The notes beneath the pieces are model-generated. The model made no database searches and was not told the origin of the DNA. It saw only the letters and a program-made list of their open reading frames with translations. From Nemopilema nomurai (lineage: Eukaryota; Cnidaria; Scyphozoa; Rhizostomeae; Rhizostomatidae), in the NCBI GenBank assembly GCA_003864495.1, contig PEDN01001394.1, forward strand, positions 1-64,000: a stretch of DNA of 64,000 nucleotides, in the 5' to 3' direction. The translations under genes were made by a program, and so were the position numbers. This document shows positions 1 to 15,000 of the stretch, piece after piece. The stretch's first letter is position 1, and every line of letters begins with the position of its first letter.

Positions 1-3000
1 ACCTGGGTTTTTAAGATATGAGTTGCCCCGTTTTACGCAAAACCAAGGCTATAGCCTTGCAAAATTGGTCAAAACTGATGGAAAATTCCGACCTTCTTTT
101 CTACCATTTCTTGTAGAGCAGAACAAGGGCAACCTATTGTACTTGGTTCAGCTCTTAGACGTGTATTTTGCAAGATATGAGGGTTTTCGAAGTTGCCCCG
201 TTTTACGCAAAACACAAGGCTATAGCCTTGCAAAATTGGTCAAAACTGATGGAAAATTCCGACCTTCTTTTCTACCATGTCTTGTAGAGCAGAACAAGGG
301 CAACCTATTGGTGTACTTGGTTCAGCTCTTAGACGTGTATTTTGCAAGATATGAGGGTTTTCGAAGTTGCCCCGTTTTACGCAAAACACCAAGGCTATAG
401 CCTTGCAAAATTGGTCAAAACTGATGGAAAATTCCGACCTTCTTTTCTACCATTCTTTGTAGAGCAGAACAAGGGCAACCTATTGGTGTACTTGGTTCAG
501 CTCTTAGGTGTATTTTGCAAGATATGAGGGGTTTTCGAAGTTGCCCGTTTTACGCAAAACGACAAGGCTATAGCCTTGCAAAATTGGTCAAAACTGATGG
601 AAAATTCCGACCTTCTTTTCTACCATTCTTGTAGAGCAGAACAAGGGCAACCTATTGGTGTACTTGGTTCAGCTCTTAGACGTGTATTTTGCAAGATATG
701 AGGGTTTTCGAAGTTGCCCCGTTTTACGCAAAACACAAGGCTATAGCCTTGCAAAATTGGTCAAAACTGATGGAAAATTCCGACCTTCTTTTCTACCATT
801 CTTGTAGAGCAGAACAAGGGCAACCTATTGGTGTACTTGGTTCAGCTCTTAGACGTGTATTTTGCAAGATATGAGGGTTTTCGAAGTTGCCCCGTTTTAC
901 GCAAAACACAAGGCTATAGCCTTGCAAAATTGGTCAAAACTGATGGAAAATTCCGACCTTCTTTTCTACCATTTCTTGTAGAGCAGAACAAGGGCAACCT
1001 ATTGGTGTACTTGGTTCAGCTCTTAGACGTGTATTTTGCAAGATATGAGGGGTTTTCGAAGTTGCCCCGTTTTACGCAAAACACAAGGCTATAGCCTTGC
1101 AAAATTGGTCAAAACTGATGGAAAATTCCGACCTTCTTTTCTACCATTCTTGTAGAGCAGAACAAGGGCAACCTATTGGTGTACTTGGTTCAGCTCTTAG
1201 ACGTGTATTTTGCAAGATATGAGGGTTTTCGAAGTTGCCCCGTTTTACGCAAAACAAAGGCTATAGCCTTGCAAAATTGGTCAAAACTGATGGAAAATTC
1301 CGACCTTCTTTTCTACCATTTCTTGTAGAGCAGAACAAGGGCAACCTATTGGTGTACTTGGTTCAGCTCTTAGACGTGTATTTTGCAAGATATGAGGGTT
1401 TTCGAAGTTGCCCCGTTTTACGCAAAACACAAGGCTATAGCCTTGCAAAATTGGTCAAAACTGATGGAAAATTCCGACCTTCTTTTCTACCATTTCTTGT
1501 AGAGCAGAACAAGGGCAACCTATTGGTGTACTTGGTTCAGCTCTTAGACGTGTATTTTGCAAGATATGAGGGTTTTCGAAGTTGCCCCGTTTTACGCAAA
1601 ACACAAGGCTATAGCCTTGCAAAATTGGTCAAAACTGATGGAAAATTCCGACCTTCTTTTCTACCATTCTTGTAGAGCAGAACAAGGGCAACCTATTGGT
1701 GTACTTGGTTCAGCTCTTAGACGTGTATTTTGCAAGATATGAGGGTTTTCGAAGTTGCCCCGTTTTACGCAAAACACAAGGCTATAGCCTTGCAAAATTG
1801 GTCAAAACTGATGGAAAATTCCGACCTTCTTTTCTACCATGTCTTGTAGAGCAGAACAAGGGCAACCTATTGGTGTACTTGGTTCAGCTCTTAGACGTGT
1901 ATTTTGCAAGATATGAGGGTTTTCGAAGTTGCCCCGTTTTACGCAAAACACAAGGCTATAGCCTTGCAAAATTGGTCAAAACTGATGGAAAATTCCGACC
2001 TTCTTTTCTACCATTCTTGTAGAGCAGAACAAGGGCAACCTATTGGTGTACTTGGTTCAGCTCTTAGACGTGTATTTTGCAAGATATGAGGGTTTTCGAA
2101 GTTGCCCCGTTTTACGCAAAACACAAGGCTATAGCCTTGCAAAATTGGTCAAAACTGATGGAAAATTCCGACCTTCTTTTCTACCATTCTTGTAGAGCAG
2201 AACAAGGGCAAATGTGGTGTACTTGGTTCAGCTCTTAGACGTGTATTTTGCAAGATATGAGGGTTTTCGAAGTTGCCCCGTTTTACGCAAAACACAAGGC
2301 TATAGCCTTGCAAAATTGGTCAAAACTGATGGAAAATTCCGACCTTCTTTTCTACCATTCTTGTAGAGCAGAACAAGGGCAACCTATTGGTGTACTTGGT
2401 TCAGCTCTTAGACGTGTATTTTGCAAGATATGAGGGTTTTCGAAGTTGCCCCGTTTTACGCAAAACACAAGGCTATAGCCTTGCAAAATTGGTCAAAACT
2501 GATGGAAAATTCCGACCTTCTTTTCTACCATTCTTGTAGAGCAGAACAAGGGCAACCTATTGGTGTACTTGGTTCAGCTCTTAGACGTGTATTTTGCAAG
2601 ATATGAGGGTTTTCGAAGTTGCCCCGTTTTACGCAAAACACAAGGCTATAGCCTTGCAAAATTGGTCAAAACTGATGGAAAATTCCGACCTTCTTTTCTA
2701 CCATTCTTGTAGAGCAGAACAAGGGCAACCTATTGGTGTACTTGGTTCAGCTCTTAGACGTGTATTTTGCAAGATATGAGGGTTTTCGAAGTTGCCCCGT
2801 TTTACGCAAAACAAAGGCTATAGCCTTGCAAAATTGGTCAAAACTGATGGAAAATTCCGACCTTCTTTTCTACCATTCTTGTAGAGCAGAACAAGGGCAA
2901 CCTTGGTGTACTTGGTTCAGCTCTTAGACGTGTATTTTGCAAGATATGAGGGTTTTCGAAGTTGCCCCGTTTTACGCAAAACACAAGGCTATAGCCTTGC

Positions 3001-6000
3001 AAAATTGGTCAAAACTGATGGAAAATTCCGACCTTCTTTTCTACCATTCTTGTAGAGCAGAACAAGGGCAACCTATTGGTGTACTTGGTTCAGCTCTTAG
3101 ACGTGTATTTTGCAAGATATGAGGGTTTTCGAAGTTGCCCCGTTTTACGCAAAACACAAGGCTATAGCCTTGCAAAATTGGTCAAAACTGATGGAAAATT
3201 CCGACCTTCTTTTCTACCATTCTCTTGTAGAGCAGAACAAGGGCAACCTATTGGTGTACTTGGTTCAGCTCTTAGACGTGTATTTTGCAAGATATGAGGG
3301 TTTTCGAAGTTGCCCCGTTTTACGCAAAACACAAGGCTATAGCCTTGCAAAATTGGTCAAAACTGATGGAAAATTCCGACCTTCTTTTCTACCATTCTTG
3401 TAGAGCAGAACAAGGGCAACCTATTGGTGTACTTGGTTCAGCTCTTAGACGTGTATTTTGCAAGATATGAGGGTTTTCGAAGTTGCCCCGTTTTACGCAA
3501 AACACAAGGCTATAGCCTTGCAAAATTGGTCAAAACTGATGGAAAATTCCGACCTTCTTTTCTACCATTCTTGTAGAGCAGAACAAGGGCAACCTATTGG
3601 TGTACTTGGTTCAGCTCTTAGACGTGTATTTTGCAAGATATGAGGGTTTTCGAAGTTGCCCCGTTTTACGCAAAACACAAGGCTATAGCCTTGCAAAATT
3701 GGTCAAAACTGATGGAAAATTCCGACCTTCTTTTCTACCATTCTTGTAGAGCAGAACAAGGGCAACCTATTGGTGTACTTGGTTCAGCTCTTAGACGTGT
3801 ATTTTGCAAGATATGAGGGTTTTCGAAGTTGCCCCGTTTTACGCAAAACACAAGGCTATAGCCTTGCAAAATTGGTCAAAACTGATGGAAAATTCCGACC
3901 TTCTTTTCTACCATTCTTGTAGAGCAGAACAAGGGCAACCTATTTGGTGTACTTGGTTCAGCTCTTAGACGTGTATTTTGCAAGATATGAGGGTTTTCGA
4001 AGTTGCCCCGTTTTACGCAAAACACAAGGCTATAGCCTTGCAAAATTGGTCAAAACTGATGGAAAATTCCGACCTTCTTTTCTACCATTCTTGTAGAGCA
4101 GAACAAGGGCAACCTATTGGTGTACTTGGTTCAGCTTAGACGTGTATTTTGCAAGATATGAGGGTTTTCGAAGTTGCCCCGTTTTACGCAAAACAAAGGC
4201 TATAGCCTTGCAAAATTGGTCAAAACTGATGGAAAATTCCGACCTTCTTTTCTACCATTCTTGTAGAGCAGAACAAGGGCAACCTATTGGTGTACTTGGT
4301 TCAGCTCTTAGGTGTATTTTGCAAGATATGAGGGTTTTCGAAGTTGCCCCGTTTTACGCAAAACACAAGGCTATAGCCTTGCAAAATTGGTCAAAACTGA
4401 TGGAAAATTCCGACCTTCTTTTCTACCATTCTTGTAGAGCAGAACAAGGGCAACCTATTGGTGTACTTGGTTCAGCTCTTAGACGTGTATTTTGCAAGAT
4501 ATGAGGGTTTTCGAAGTTGCCCCGTTTTACGCAAAACACAAGGCTATAGCCTTGCAAAATTGGTCAAAACTGATGGAAAATTCCGACCTTCTTTTCTACC
4601 ATTCTTGTAGAGCAGAACAAGGGCAACCTATTGGTGTACTTGGTTCAGCTCTTAGACGTGTATTTTGCAAGATATGAGTGGTTTTCGAAGTTGCCCCGTT
4701 TTACGCAAAACACAAGGCTATAGCCTTGCAAAATTGGTCAAAACTGATGGAAAATTCCGACCTTCTTTTCTACCATGTCTTGTAGAGCAGAACAAGGGCA
4801 ACCTATTGGTGTACTTGGTTCAGCTCTTAGACGTGTATTTTGCAAGATATGAGGGTTTTCGAAGTTGCCCCGTTTTACGCAAAACACAAGGCTATAGCCT
4901 TGCAAAATTGGTCAAAACTGATGGAAAATTCCGACCTTCTTTTCTACCATGTCTTGTAGAGCAGAACAAGGGCAACCTATTGGTGTACTTGGTTCAGCTC
5001 TTAGACGTGTATTTTGCAAGATATGAGGGTTTTCGAAGTTGCCCCGTTTTACGCAAAACACAAGGCTATAGCCTTGCAAAATTGGTCAAAACTGATGGAA
5101 AATTCCGACCTTCTTTTCTACCATTCTTGTAGAGCAGAACAAGGGCAACCTATTGGTGTACTTGGTTCAGCTCTTAGACGTGTATTTTGCAAGATATGAG
5201 GGTTTTCGAAGTTGCCCCGTTTTACGCAAAACACAAGGCTATAGCCTTGCAAAATTGGTCAAAACTGATGGAAAATTCCGACCTTCTTTTCTACCATTCT
5301 TGTAGAGCAGAACAAGGGCAACCTATTGGTGTACTTGGTTCAGCTCTTAGACGTGTATTTTGCAAGATATGAGGGTTTTCGAAGTTGCCCCGTTTTACGC
5401 AAAACACAAGGCTATAGCCTTGCAAAATTGGTCAAAACTGATGGAAAATTCCGACCTTCTTTTCTACCATTCTTGTAGAGCAGAACAAGGGCAACCTTGT
5501 TGGTGTACTTGGTTCAGCTCTTAGACGTGTATTTTGCAAGATATGAGGGTTTTCGAAGTTGCCCCGTTTTACGCAAAACACAAGGCTATAGCCTTGCAAA
5601 ATTGGTCAAAACTGATGGAAAATTCCGACCTTCTTTTCTACCATTCTTGTAGAGCAGAACAAGGGCAACCTATTGGTGTACTTGGTTCAGCTCTTAGACG
5701 TGTATTTTGCAAGATATGAGGGTTTTCGAAGTTGCCCCGTTTTACGCAAAACACAAGGCTATAGCCTTGCAAAATTGGTCAAAACTGATGGAAAATTCCG
5801 ACCTTCTTTTCTACCATTCTTGTAGAGCAGAACAAGGGCAACCTATTGGTGTACTTGGTTCAGCTCTTAGACGTGTATTTTGCAAGATATGAGGGTTTTC
5901 GAAGTTGCCCCGTTTTACGCAAAACACAAGGCTATAGCCTTGCAAAATTGGTCAAAACTGATGGAAAATTCCGACCTTCTTTTCTACCATTCTTTGTAGA

Positions 6001-9000
6001 GCAGAACAAGGGCAACCTATTGGTGTACTTGGTTCAGCTCTTAGACGTGTATTTTGCAAGATATGAGGGTTTTCGAAGTTGCCCCGTTTTACGCAAAACA
6101 AGGCTATAGCCTTGCAAAATTGGTCAAAACTGATGGAAAATTCCGACCTTCTTTTCTACCATTCTTGTAGAGCAGAACAAGGGCAACCTATTGGTGTACT
6201 TGGTTCAGCTCTTAGACGTGTATTTTGCAAGATATGAGGGTTTTCGAAGTTGCCCCGTTTTACGCAAAACACAAGGCTATAGCCTTGCAAAATTGGTCAA
6301 AACTGATGGAAAATTCCGACCTTCTTTTCTACCATTCTTGTAGAGCAGAACAAGGGCAACCTATTGGTGTACTTGGTTCAGCTCTTAGACGTGTATTTTG
6401 CAAGATATGAGGGTTTTCGAAGTTGCCCCGTTTTACGCAAAACACAAGGCTATAGCCTTGCAAAATTGGTCAAAACTGATGGAAAATTCCGACCTTCTTT
6501 TCTACCATTCTTGTAGAGCAGAACAAGGGCAACCTTGGTGTACTTGGTTCAGCTCTTAGACGTGTATTTTGCAAGATATGAGGGTTTTCGAAGTTGCCCC
6601 GTTTTACGCAAAACACAAGGCTATAGCCTTGCAAAATTGGTCAAAACTGATGGAAAATTCCGACCTTCTTTTCTACCATTCTTGTAGAGCAGAACAAGGG
6701 CAACCTGGTGTACTTGGTTCAGCTCTTAGACGTGTATTTTGCAAGATATGAGGGTTTTCGAAGTTGCCCCGTTTTACGCAAAACACAAGGCTATAGCCTT
6801 GCAAAATTGGTCAAAACTGATGGAAAATTCCGACCTTCTTTTCTACCATTCTTGTAGAGCAGAACAAGGGCAACCTATTGTGTACTTGGTTCAGCTCTTA
6901 GACGTGTATTTTGCAAGATATGAGGGTTTTCGAAGTTGCCCCGTTTTACGCAAAACACAAGGCTATAGCCTTGCAAAATTGGTCAAAACTGATGGAAAAT
7001 TCCGACCTTCTTTTCTACCATTCTTGTAGAGCAGAACAAGGGCAACCTATTGGTGTACTTGGTTCAGCTCTTAGACGTGTATTTTGCAAGATATGAGGGT
7101 TTTCGAAGTTGCCCCGTTTTACGCAAAACACAAGGCTATAGCCTTGCAAAATTGGTCAAAACTGATGGAAAATTCCGACCTTCTTTTCTACCATTCTTGT
7201 AGAGCAGAACAAGGGCAACCTATTGGTGTACTTGGTTCAGCTCTTAGACGTGTATTTTGCAAGATATGAGGGTTTTCGAAGTTGCCCCGTTTTACGCAAA
7301 ACACAAGGCTATAGCCTTGCAAAATTGGTCAAAACTGATGGAAAATTCCGACCTTCTTTTCTACCATGTCTTGTAGAGCAGAACAAGGGCAACCTATTGG
7401 TGTACTTGGTTCAGCTCTTAGACGTGTATTTTGCAAGATATGAGGTTTTCGAAGTTGCCCCGTTTTACGCAAAACAAACAAGGCTATAGCCTTGCAAAAT
7501 TGGTCAAAACTGATGGAAAATTCCGACCTTCTTTTCTACCATTTCTTGTAGAGCAGAACAAGGGCAACCTATTGGTGTACTTGGTTCAGCTCTTAGACGT
7601 TGTATTTTGCAAGATATGAGGGTTTTCGAAGTTGCCCCGTTTTACGCAAAACACAAGGCTATAGCCTTGCAAAATTGGTCAAAACTGATGGAAAATTCCG
7701 ACCTTCTTTTCTACCATTTCTTGTAGAGCAGAACAAGGGCAACCTTTGGTGTACTTGGTTCAGCTCTTAGACGTGTATTTTGCAAGATATGAGGGTTTTC
7801 GAAGTTGCCCCGTTTTACGCAAAACACCAAGGCTATAGCCTTGCAAAATTGGTCAAAACTGATGGAAAATTCCGACCTTCTTTTCTACCATTTCTTGTAG
7901 AGCAGAACAAGGGCAACCTATTGGTGTACTTGGTTCAGCTCTTAGACGTGTATTTTGCAAGATATGAGTGGTTTTCGAAGTTGCCCCGTTTTACGCAAAA
8001 CACAAGGCTATAGCCTTGCAAAATTGGTCAAAACTGATGGAAAATTCCGACCTTCTTTTCTACCATTATCTTGTAGAGCAGAACAAGGGCAACCTATTGG
8101 TGTACTTGGTTCAGCTTAGACGTGTATTTTGCAAGATATGAGGGTTTTCGAAGTTGCCCCGTTTTACGCAAAACACCAAGGCTATAGCCTTGCAAAATTG
8201 GTCAAAACTGATGGAAAATTCCGACCTTCTTTTCTACCATTCTTGTAGAGCAGAACAAGGGCAACCTGTTGGTGTACTTGGTTCAGCTCTTAGACGTGTA
8301 TTTTGCAAGATATGAGGGTTTTCGAAGTTGCCCCGTTTTACGCAAAACACAAGGCTATAGCCTTGCAAAATTGGTCAAAACTGATGGAAAATTCCGACCT
8401 TCTTTTCTACCATTCTTGTAGAGCAGAACAAGGGCAACCTATTGGTGTACTTGGTTCAGCTCTTAGACGTGTATTTTGCAAGATATGAGGGTTTTCGAAG
8501 TTGCCCCGTTTTACGCAAAACACAAGGCTATAGCCTTGCAAAATTGGTCAAAACTGATGGAAAATTCCGACCTTCTTTTCTACCATTCTTGTAGAGCAGA
8601 ACAAGGGCAACCTATTTGGTGTACTTGGTTCAGCTCTTAGACGTGTATTTTGCAAGATATGAGGGTTTTCGAAGTTGCCCCGTTTTACGCAAAACACCAA
8701 GGCTATAGCCTTGCAAAATTGGTCAAAACTGATGGAAAATTCCGACCTTCTTTTCTACCATTCTTGTAGAGCAGAACAAGGGCAACCTATTGGTGTACTT
8801 GGTTCAGCTCTTAGACGTGTATTTTGCAAGATATGAGGGTTTTCGAAGTTGCCCCGTTTTACGCAAAACACCAAGGCTATAGCCTTGCAAAATTGGTCAA
8901 AACTGATGGAAAATTCCGACCTTCTTTTCTACCATTCTTGTAGAGCAGAACAAGGGCAACCTGTTGGTGTACTTGGTTCAGCTCTTAGACGTGTATTTTG

Positions 9001-12000
9001 CAAGATATGAGGGTTTTCGAAGTTGCCCCGTTTTACGCAAAACACAAGGCTATAGCCTTGCAAAATTGGTCAAAACTGATGGAAAATTCCGACCTTCTTT
9101 TCTACCATTTCTTGTAGAGCAGAACAAGGGCAACCTGTTGGTGTACTTGGTTCAGCTCTTAGACGTGTATTTTGCAAGATATGAGGGTTTTCGAAGTTGC
9201 CCCGTTTTACGCAAAACAAGGCTATAGCCTTGCAAAATTGGTCAAAACTGATGGAAAATTCCGACCTTCTTTTCTACCATTCTTGTAGAGCAGAACAAGG
9301 GCAACCTGTTGGTGTACTTGGTTCAGCTCTTAGACGTGTATTTTGCAAGATATGAGGGTTTTCGAAGTTGCCCGTTTTACGCAAAACACAAGGCTATAGC
9401 CTTGCAAAATTGGTCAAAACTGATGGAAAATTCCGACCTTCTTTTCTACCATTATCTTGTAGAGCAGAACAAGGGCAACCTGTTGGTGTACTTGGTTCAG
9501 CTCTTAGACGTGTATTTTGCAAGATATGAGGGTTTTCGAAGTTGCCCCGTTTTACGCAAAACACCAAGGCTATAGCCTTGCAAAATTGGTCAAAACTGAT
9601 GGAAAATTCCGACCTTCTTTTCTACCATTCTTGTAGAGCAGAACAAGGGCAACCTGTTGGTGTACTTGGTTCAGCTCTTAGACGTGTATTTTGCAAGATA
9701 TGAGGGTTTTCGAAGTTGCCCCGTTTTACGCAAAACACAAGGCTATAGCCTTGCAAAATTGGTCAAAACTGATGGAAAATTCCGACCTTCTTTTCTACCA
9801 TTATCTTGTAGAGCAGAACAAGGGCAACCTATTGGTGTACTTGGTTCAGCTCTTAGACGTGTATTTTGCAAGATATGAGTGGTTTTCGAAGTTGCCCCGT
9901 TTTACGCAAAACCAAGGCTATAGCCTTGCAAAATTGGTCAAAACTGATGGAAAATTCCGACCTTCTTTTCTACCATTATCTTGTAGAGCAGAACAAGGGC
10001 AACCTGTTGGTGTACTTGGTTCAGCTCTTAGACGTGTATTTTGCAAGATATGAGGGTTTTCGAAGTTGCCCCGTTTTACGCAAAACACCAAGGCTATAGC
10101 CTTGCAAAATTGGTCAAAACTGATGGAAAATTCCGACCTTCTTTTCTACCATTATCTTGTAGAGCAGAACAAGGGCAACCTGGTGTTTGGTAGAATTCCG
10201 CCGTTTTACGCAAAACCCAAGGCTATAGCCTTGCAAAATTGGTCAAAACTGATGGAAAATTCCGACCTTCTTTTCTACCATTTCTTGTAGAGCAGAACAA
10301 GGGCAACCTATTGGTGTACTTGGTTCAGCTCTTAGACGTGTATTTTGCAAGATATGAGGGTTTTCGAAGTTGCCCCGTTTTACGCAAAACACCAAGGCTA
10401 TAGCCTTGCAAAATTGGTCAAAACTGATGGAAAATTCCGACCTTCTTTTCTACCATTTCTTGTAGAGCAGAACAAGGGCAACCTGGGTTTTAGAAGTGCC
10501 CGTTTTACGCAAAACGCAAGGCTATAGCCTTGCAAAATTGGTCAAAACTGATGGAAAATTCCGACCTTCTTTTCTACCATTTCTTGTAGAGCAGAACAAG
10601 GGCAACCTATTGGTGTACTTGGTTCAGCTCTTAGACGTGTATTTTGCAAGATATGAGGGTTTTCGAAGTTGCCCCGTTTTACGCAAAACACCAAGGCTAT
10701 AGCCTTGCAAAATTGGTCAAAACTGATGGAAAATTCCGACCTTCTTTTCTACCATTCTTGTAGAGCAGAACAAGGGCAACCTATTGGTGTACTTGGTTCA
10801 GCTCTTAGACGTGTATTTTGCAAGATATGAGGGTTTTCGAAGTTGCCCCGTTTTACGCAAAACCCAAGGCTATAGCCTTGCAAAATTGGTCAAAACTGAT
10901 GGAAAATTCCGACCTTCTTTTCTACCATGTCTTGTAGAGCAGAACAAGGGCAACCTATTGGTGTACTTGGTTCAGCTCTTAGACGTGTATTTTGCAAGAT
11001 ATGAGGGTTTTCGAAGTTGCCCCGTTTTACGCAAAACACAAGGCTATAGCCTTGCAAAATTGGTCAAAACTGATGGAAAATTCCGACCTTCTTTTCTACC
11101 ATTCTTGTAGAGCAGAACAAGGGCAACCTATTGGTGTACTTGGTTCAGCTCTTAGACGTGTATTTTGCAAGATATGAGGGTTTTCGAAGTTGCCCCGTTT
11201 TACGCAAAACCAAGGCTATAGCCTTGCAAAATTGGTCAAAACTGATGGAAAATTCCGACCTTCTTTTCTACCATTATCTTGTAGAGCAGAACAAGGGCAA
11301 CCTATGTGGTGTACTTGGTTCAGCTCTTAGACGTGTATTTTGCAAGATATGAGGGTTTTCGAAGTTGCCCCGTTTTACGCAAAACACAAGGCTATAGCCT
11401 TGCAAAATTGGTCAAAACTGATGGAAAATTCCGACCTTCTTTTCTACCATTCTTGTAGAGCAGAACAAGGGCAACCTGTTGGTGTACTTGGTTCAGCTCT
11501 TAGACGTGTATTTTGCAAGATATGAGGGTTTTCGAAGTTGCCCCGTTTTACGCAAAACACCAAGGCTATAGCCTTGCAAAATTGGTCAAAACTGATGGAA
11601 AATTCCGACCTTCTTTTCTACCATTCTTGTAGAGCAGAACAAGGGCAACCTATTGGTGTACTTGGTTCAGCTCTTAGACGTGTATTTTGCAAGATATGAG
11701 GGTTTTCGAAGTTGCCCCGTTTTACGCAAAACACAAGGCTATAGCCTTGCAAAATTGGTCAAAACTGATGGAAAATTCCGACCTTCTTTTCTACCATTCT
11801 TGTAGAGCAGAACAAGGGCAACCTGTTGGTGTACTTGGTTCAGCTCTTAGACGTGTATTTTGCAAGATATGAGGGTTTTCGAAGTTGCCCCGTTTTACGC
11901 AAAACACCAAGGCTATAGCCTTGCAAAATTGGTCAAAACTGATGGAAAATTCCGACCTTCTTTTCTACCATTTCTTGTAGAGCAGAACAAGGGCAACCTA

Positions 12001-15000
12001 TTGGTGTACTTGGTTCAGCTCTTAGACGTGTATTTTGCAAGATATGAGGGTTTTCGAAGTTGCCCCGTTTTACGCAAAACACCAAGGCTATAGCCTTGCA
12101 AAATTGGTCAAAACTGATGGAAAATTCCGACCTTCTTTTCTACCATGTCTTGTAGAGCAGAACAAGGGCAACCTGTTGGTGTACTTGGTTCAGCTCTTAG
12201 ACGTGTATTTTGCAAGATATGAGGGTTTTCGAAGTTGCCCCGTTTTACGCAAAACCAAGGCTATAGCCTTGCAAAATTGGTCAAAACTGATGGAAAATTC
12301 CGACCTTCTTTTCTACCATTCTTGTAGAGCAGAACAAGGGCAACCTATTGGTGTACTTGGTTCAGCTCTTAGACGTGTATTTTGCAAGATATGAGGGTTT
12401 TCGAAGTTGCCCCGTTTTACGCAAAACCCAAGGCTATAGCCTTGCAAAATTGGTCAAAACTGATGGAAAATTCCGACCTTCTTTTCTACCATTTCTTGTA
12501 GAGCAGAACAAGGGCAACCTATTTGGTGTACTTGGTTCAGCTCTTAGACGTGTATTTTGCAAGATATGAGGGTTTTCGAAGTTGCCCCGTTTTCGCAAAA
12601 CACCAAGGCTATAGCCTTGCAAAATTGGTCAAAACTGATGGAAAATTCCGACCTTCTTTTCTACCATTTCTTGTAGAGCAGAACAAGGGCAACCTTTGGT
12701 GTACTTGGTTCAGCTCTTAGACGTGTATTTTGCAAGATATGAGGGTTTTCGAAGTTGCCCCGTTTTACGCAAAACACCAAGGCTATAGCCTTGCAAAATT
12801 GGTCAAAACTGATGGAAAATTCCGACCTTCTTTTCTACCATTCTTGTAGAGCAGAACAAGGGCAACCTGTTGGTGTACTTGGTTCAGCTCTTAGACGTGT
12901 ATTTTGCAAGATATGAGGGTTTTCGAAGTTGCCCCGTTTTACGCAAAACACCAAGGCTATAGCCTTGCAAAATTGGTCAAAACTGATGGAAAATTCCGAC
13001 CTTCTTTTCTACCATTATCTTGTAGAGCAGAACAAGGGCAACCTGTTGGTGTACTTGGTTCAGCTCTTAGACGTGTATTTTGCAAGATATGAGGGTTTTC
13101 GAAGTTGCCCGTTTTACGCAAAACACAAGGCTATAGCCTTGCAAAATTGGTCAAAACTGATGGAAAATTCCGACCTTCTTTTCTACCATTCTTGTAGAGC
13201 AGAACAAGGGCAACCTGTTGGTGTACTTGGTTCAGCTCTTAGACGTGTATTTTGCAAGATATGAGGGTTTTCGAAGTTGCCCCGTTTTACGCAAAACACC
13301 AAGGCTATAGCCTTGCAAAATTGGTCAAAACTGATGGAAAATTCCGACCTTCTTTTCTACCATTATCTTGTAGAGCAGAACAAGGGCAACCTGTTGGTGT
13401 ACTTGGTTCAGCTCTTAGACGTGTATTTTGCAAGATATGAGGGTTTTCGAAGTTGCCCGTTTTCGCAAAACACAAGGCTATAGCCTTGCAAAATTGGTCA
13501 AAACTGATGGAAAATTCCGACCTTCTTTTCTACCATTATCTTGTAGAGCAGAACAAGGGCAACCTGTTGGTGTACTTGGTTCAGCTCTTAGACGTGTATT
13601 TTGCAAGATATGAGGGTTTTCGAAGTTGCCCGTTTTACGCAAAACACCAAGGCTATAGCCTTGCAAAATTGGTCAAAACTGATGGAAAATTCCGACCTTC
13701 TTTTCTACCATTATCTTGTAGAGCAGAACAAGGGCAACCTGTTGGTGTACTTGGTTCAGCTCTTAGACGTGTATTTTGCAAGATATGAGGGTTTTCGAAG
13801 TTGCCCGTTTTCGCAAAACACCAAGGCTATAGCCTTGCAAAATTGGTCAAAACTGATGGAAAATTCCGACCTTCTTTTCTACCATTCTTGTAGAGCAGAA
13901 CAAGGGCAACCTGTTGGTGTACTTGGTTCAGCTCTTAGACGTGTATTTTGCAAGATATGAGGGTTTTCGAAGTTGCCCCGTTTTACGCAAAACCAAGGCT
14001 ATAGCCTTGCAAAATTGGTCAAAACTGATGGAAAATTCCGACCTTCTTTTCTACCATTATCTTGTAGAGCAGAACAAGGGCAACCTTTGGTGTACTTGGT
14101 TCAGCTCTTAGACGTGTATTTTGCAAGATATGAGGGTTTTCGAAGTTGCCCCGTTTTACGCAAAACACCAAGGCTATAGCCTTGCAAAATTGGTCAAAAC
14201 TGATGGAAAATTCCGACCTTCTTTTCTACCATTATCTTGTAGAGCAGAACAAGGGCAACCTGTTGGTGTACTTGGTTCAGCTCTTAGACGTGTATTTTGC
14301 AAGATATGAGGGGTTTTCGAAGTTGCCCCGTTTTACGCAAAACACCAAGGCTATAGCCTTGCAAAATTGGTCAAAACTGATGGAAAATTCCGACCTTCTT
14401 TTCTACCATTATCTTGTAGAGCAGAACAAGGGCAACCTGTTGGTGTACTTGGTTCAGCTCTTAGGCGTGTATTTTGCAAGATATGAGGGGTTTTCGAAGT
14501 TGCCCCGTTTTACGCAAAACCCAAGGCTATAGCCTTGCAAAATTGGTCAAAACTGATGGAAAATTCCGACCTTCTTTTCTACCATTATCTTGTAGAGCAG
14601 AACAAGGGCAACCTGTTGGTGTACTTGGTTCAGCTCTTAGACGCGTGTATTTTGCAAGATATGAGGGTTTTCGAAGTTGCCCCGTTTTCGCAAAACACCA
14701 AGGCTATAGCCTTGCAAATTGGTCAAAACTGATGGAAAATTCCGACCTTCTTTTCTACCATTATCTTGTAGAGCAGAACAAGGGCAACCTGTTGGTGTAC
14801 TTGGTTCAGCTCTTAGGCGTGTATTTTGCAAGATATGAGGGTTTTCGAAGTTGCCCCGTTTTACGCAAAACCCAAGGCTATAGCCTTGCAAAATTGGTCA
14901 AAACTGATGGAAAATTCCGACCTTCTTTTCTACCATTTCTTGTAAGCAGAACAAGGGCAACCTGTTGGTGTACTTGGTTCAGCTCTTAGGCGTGTATTTT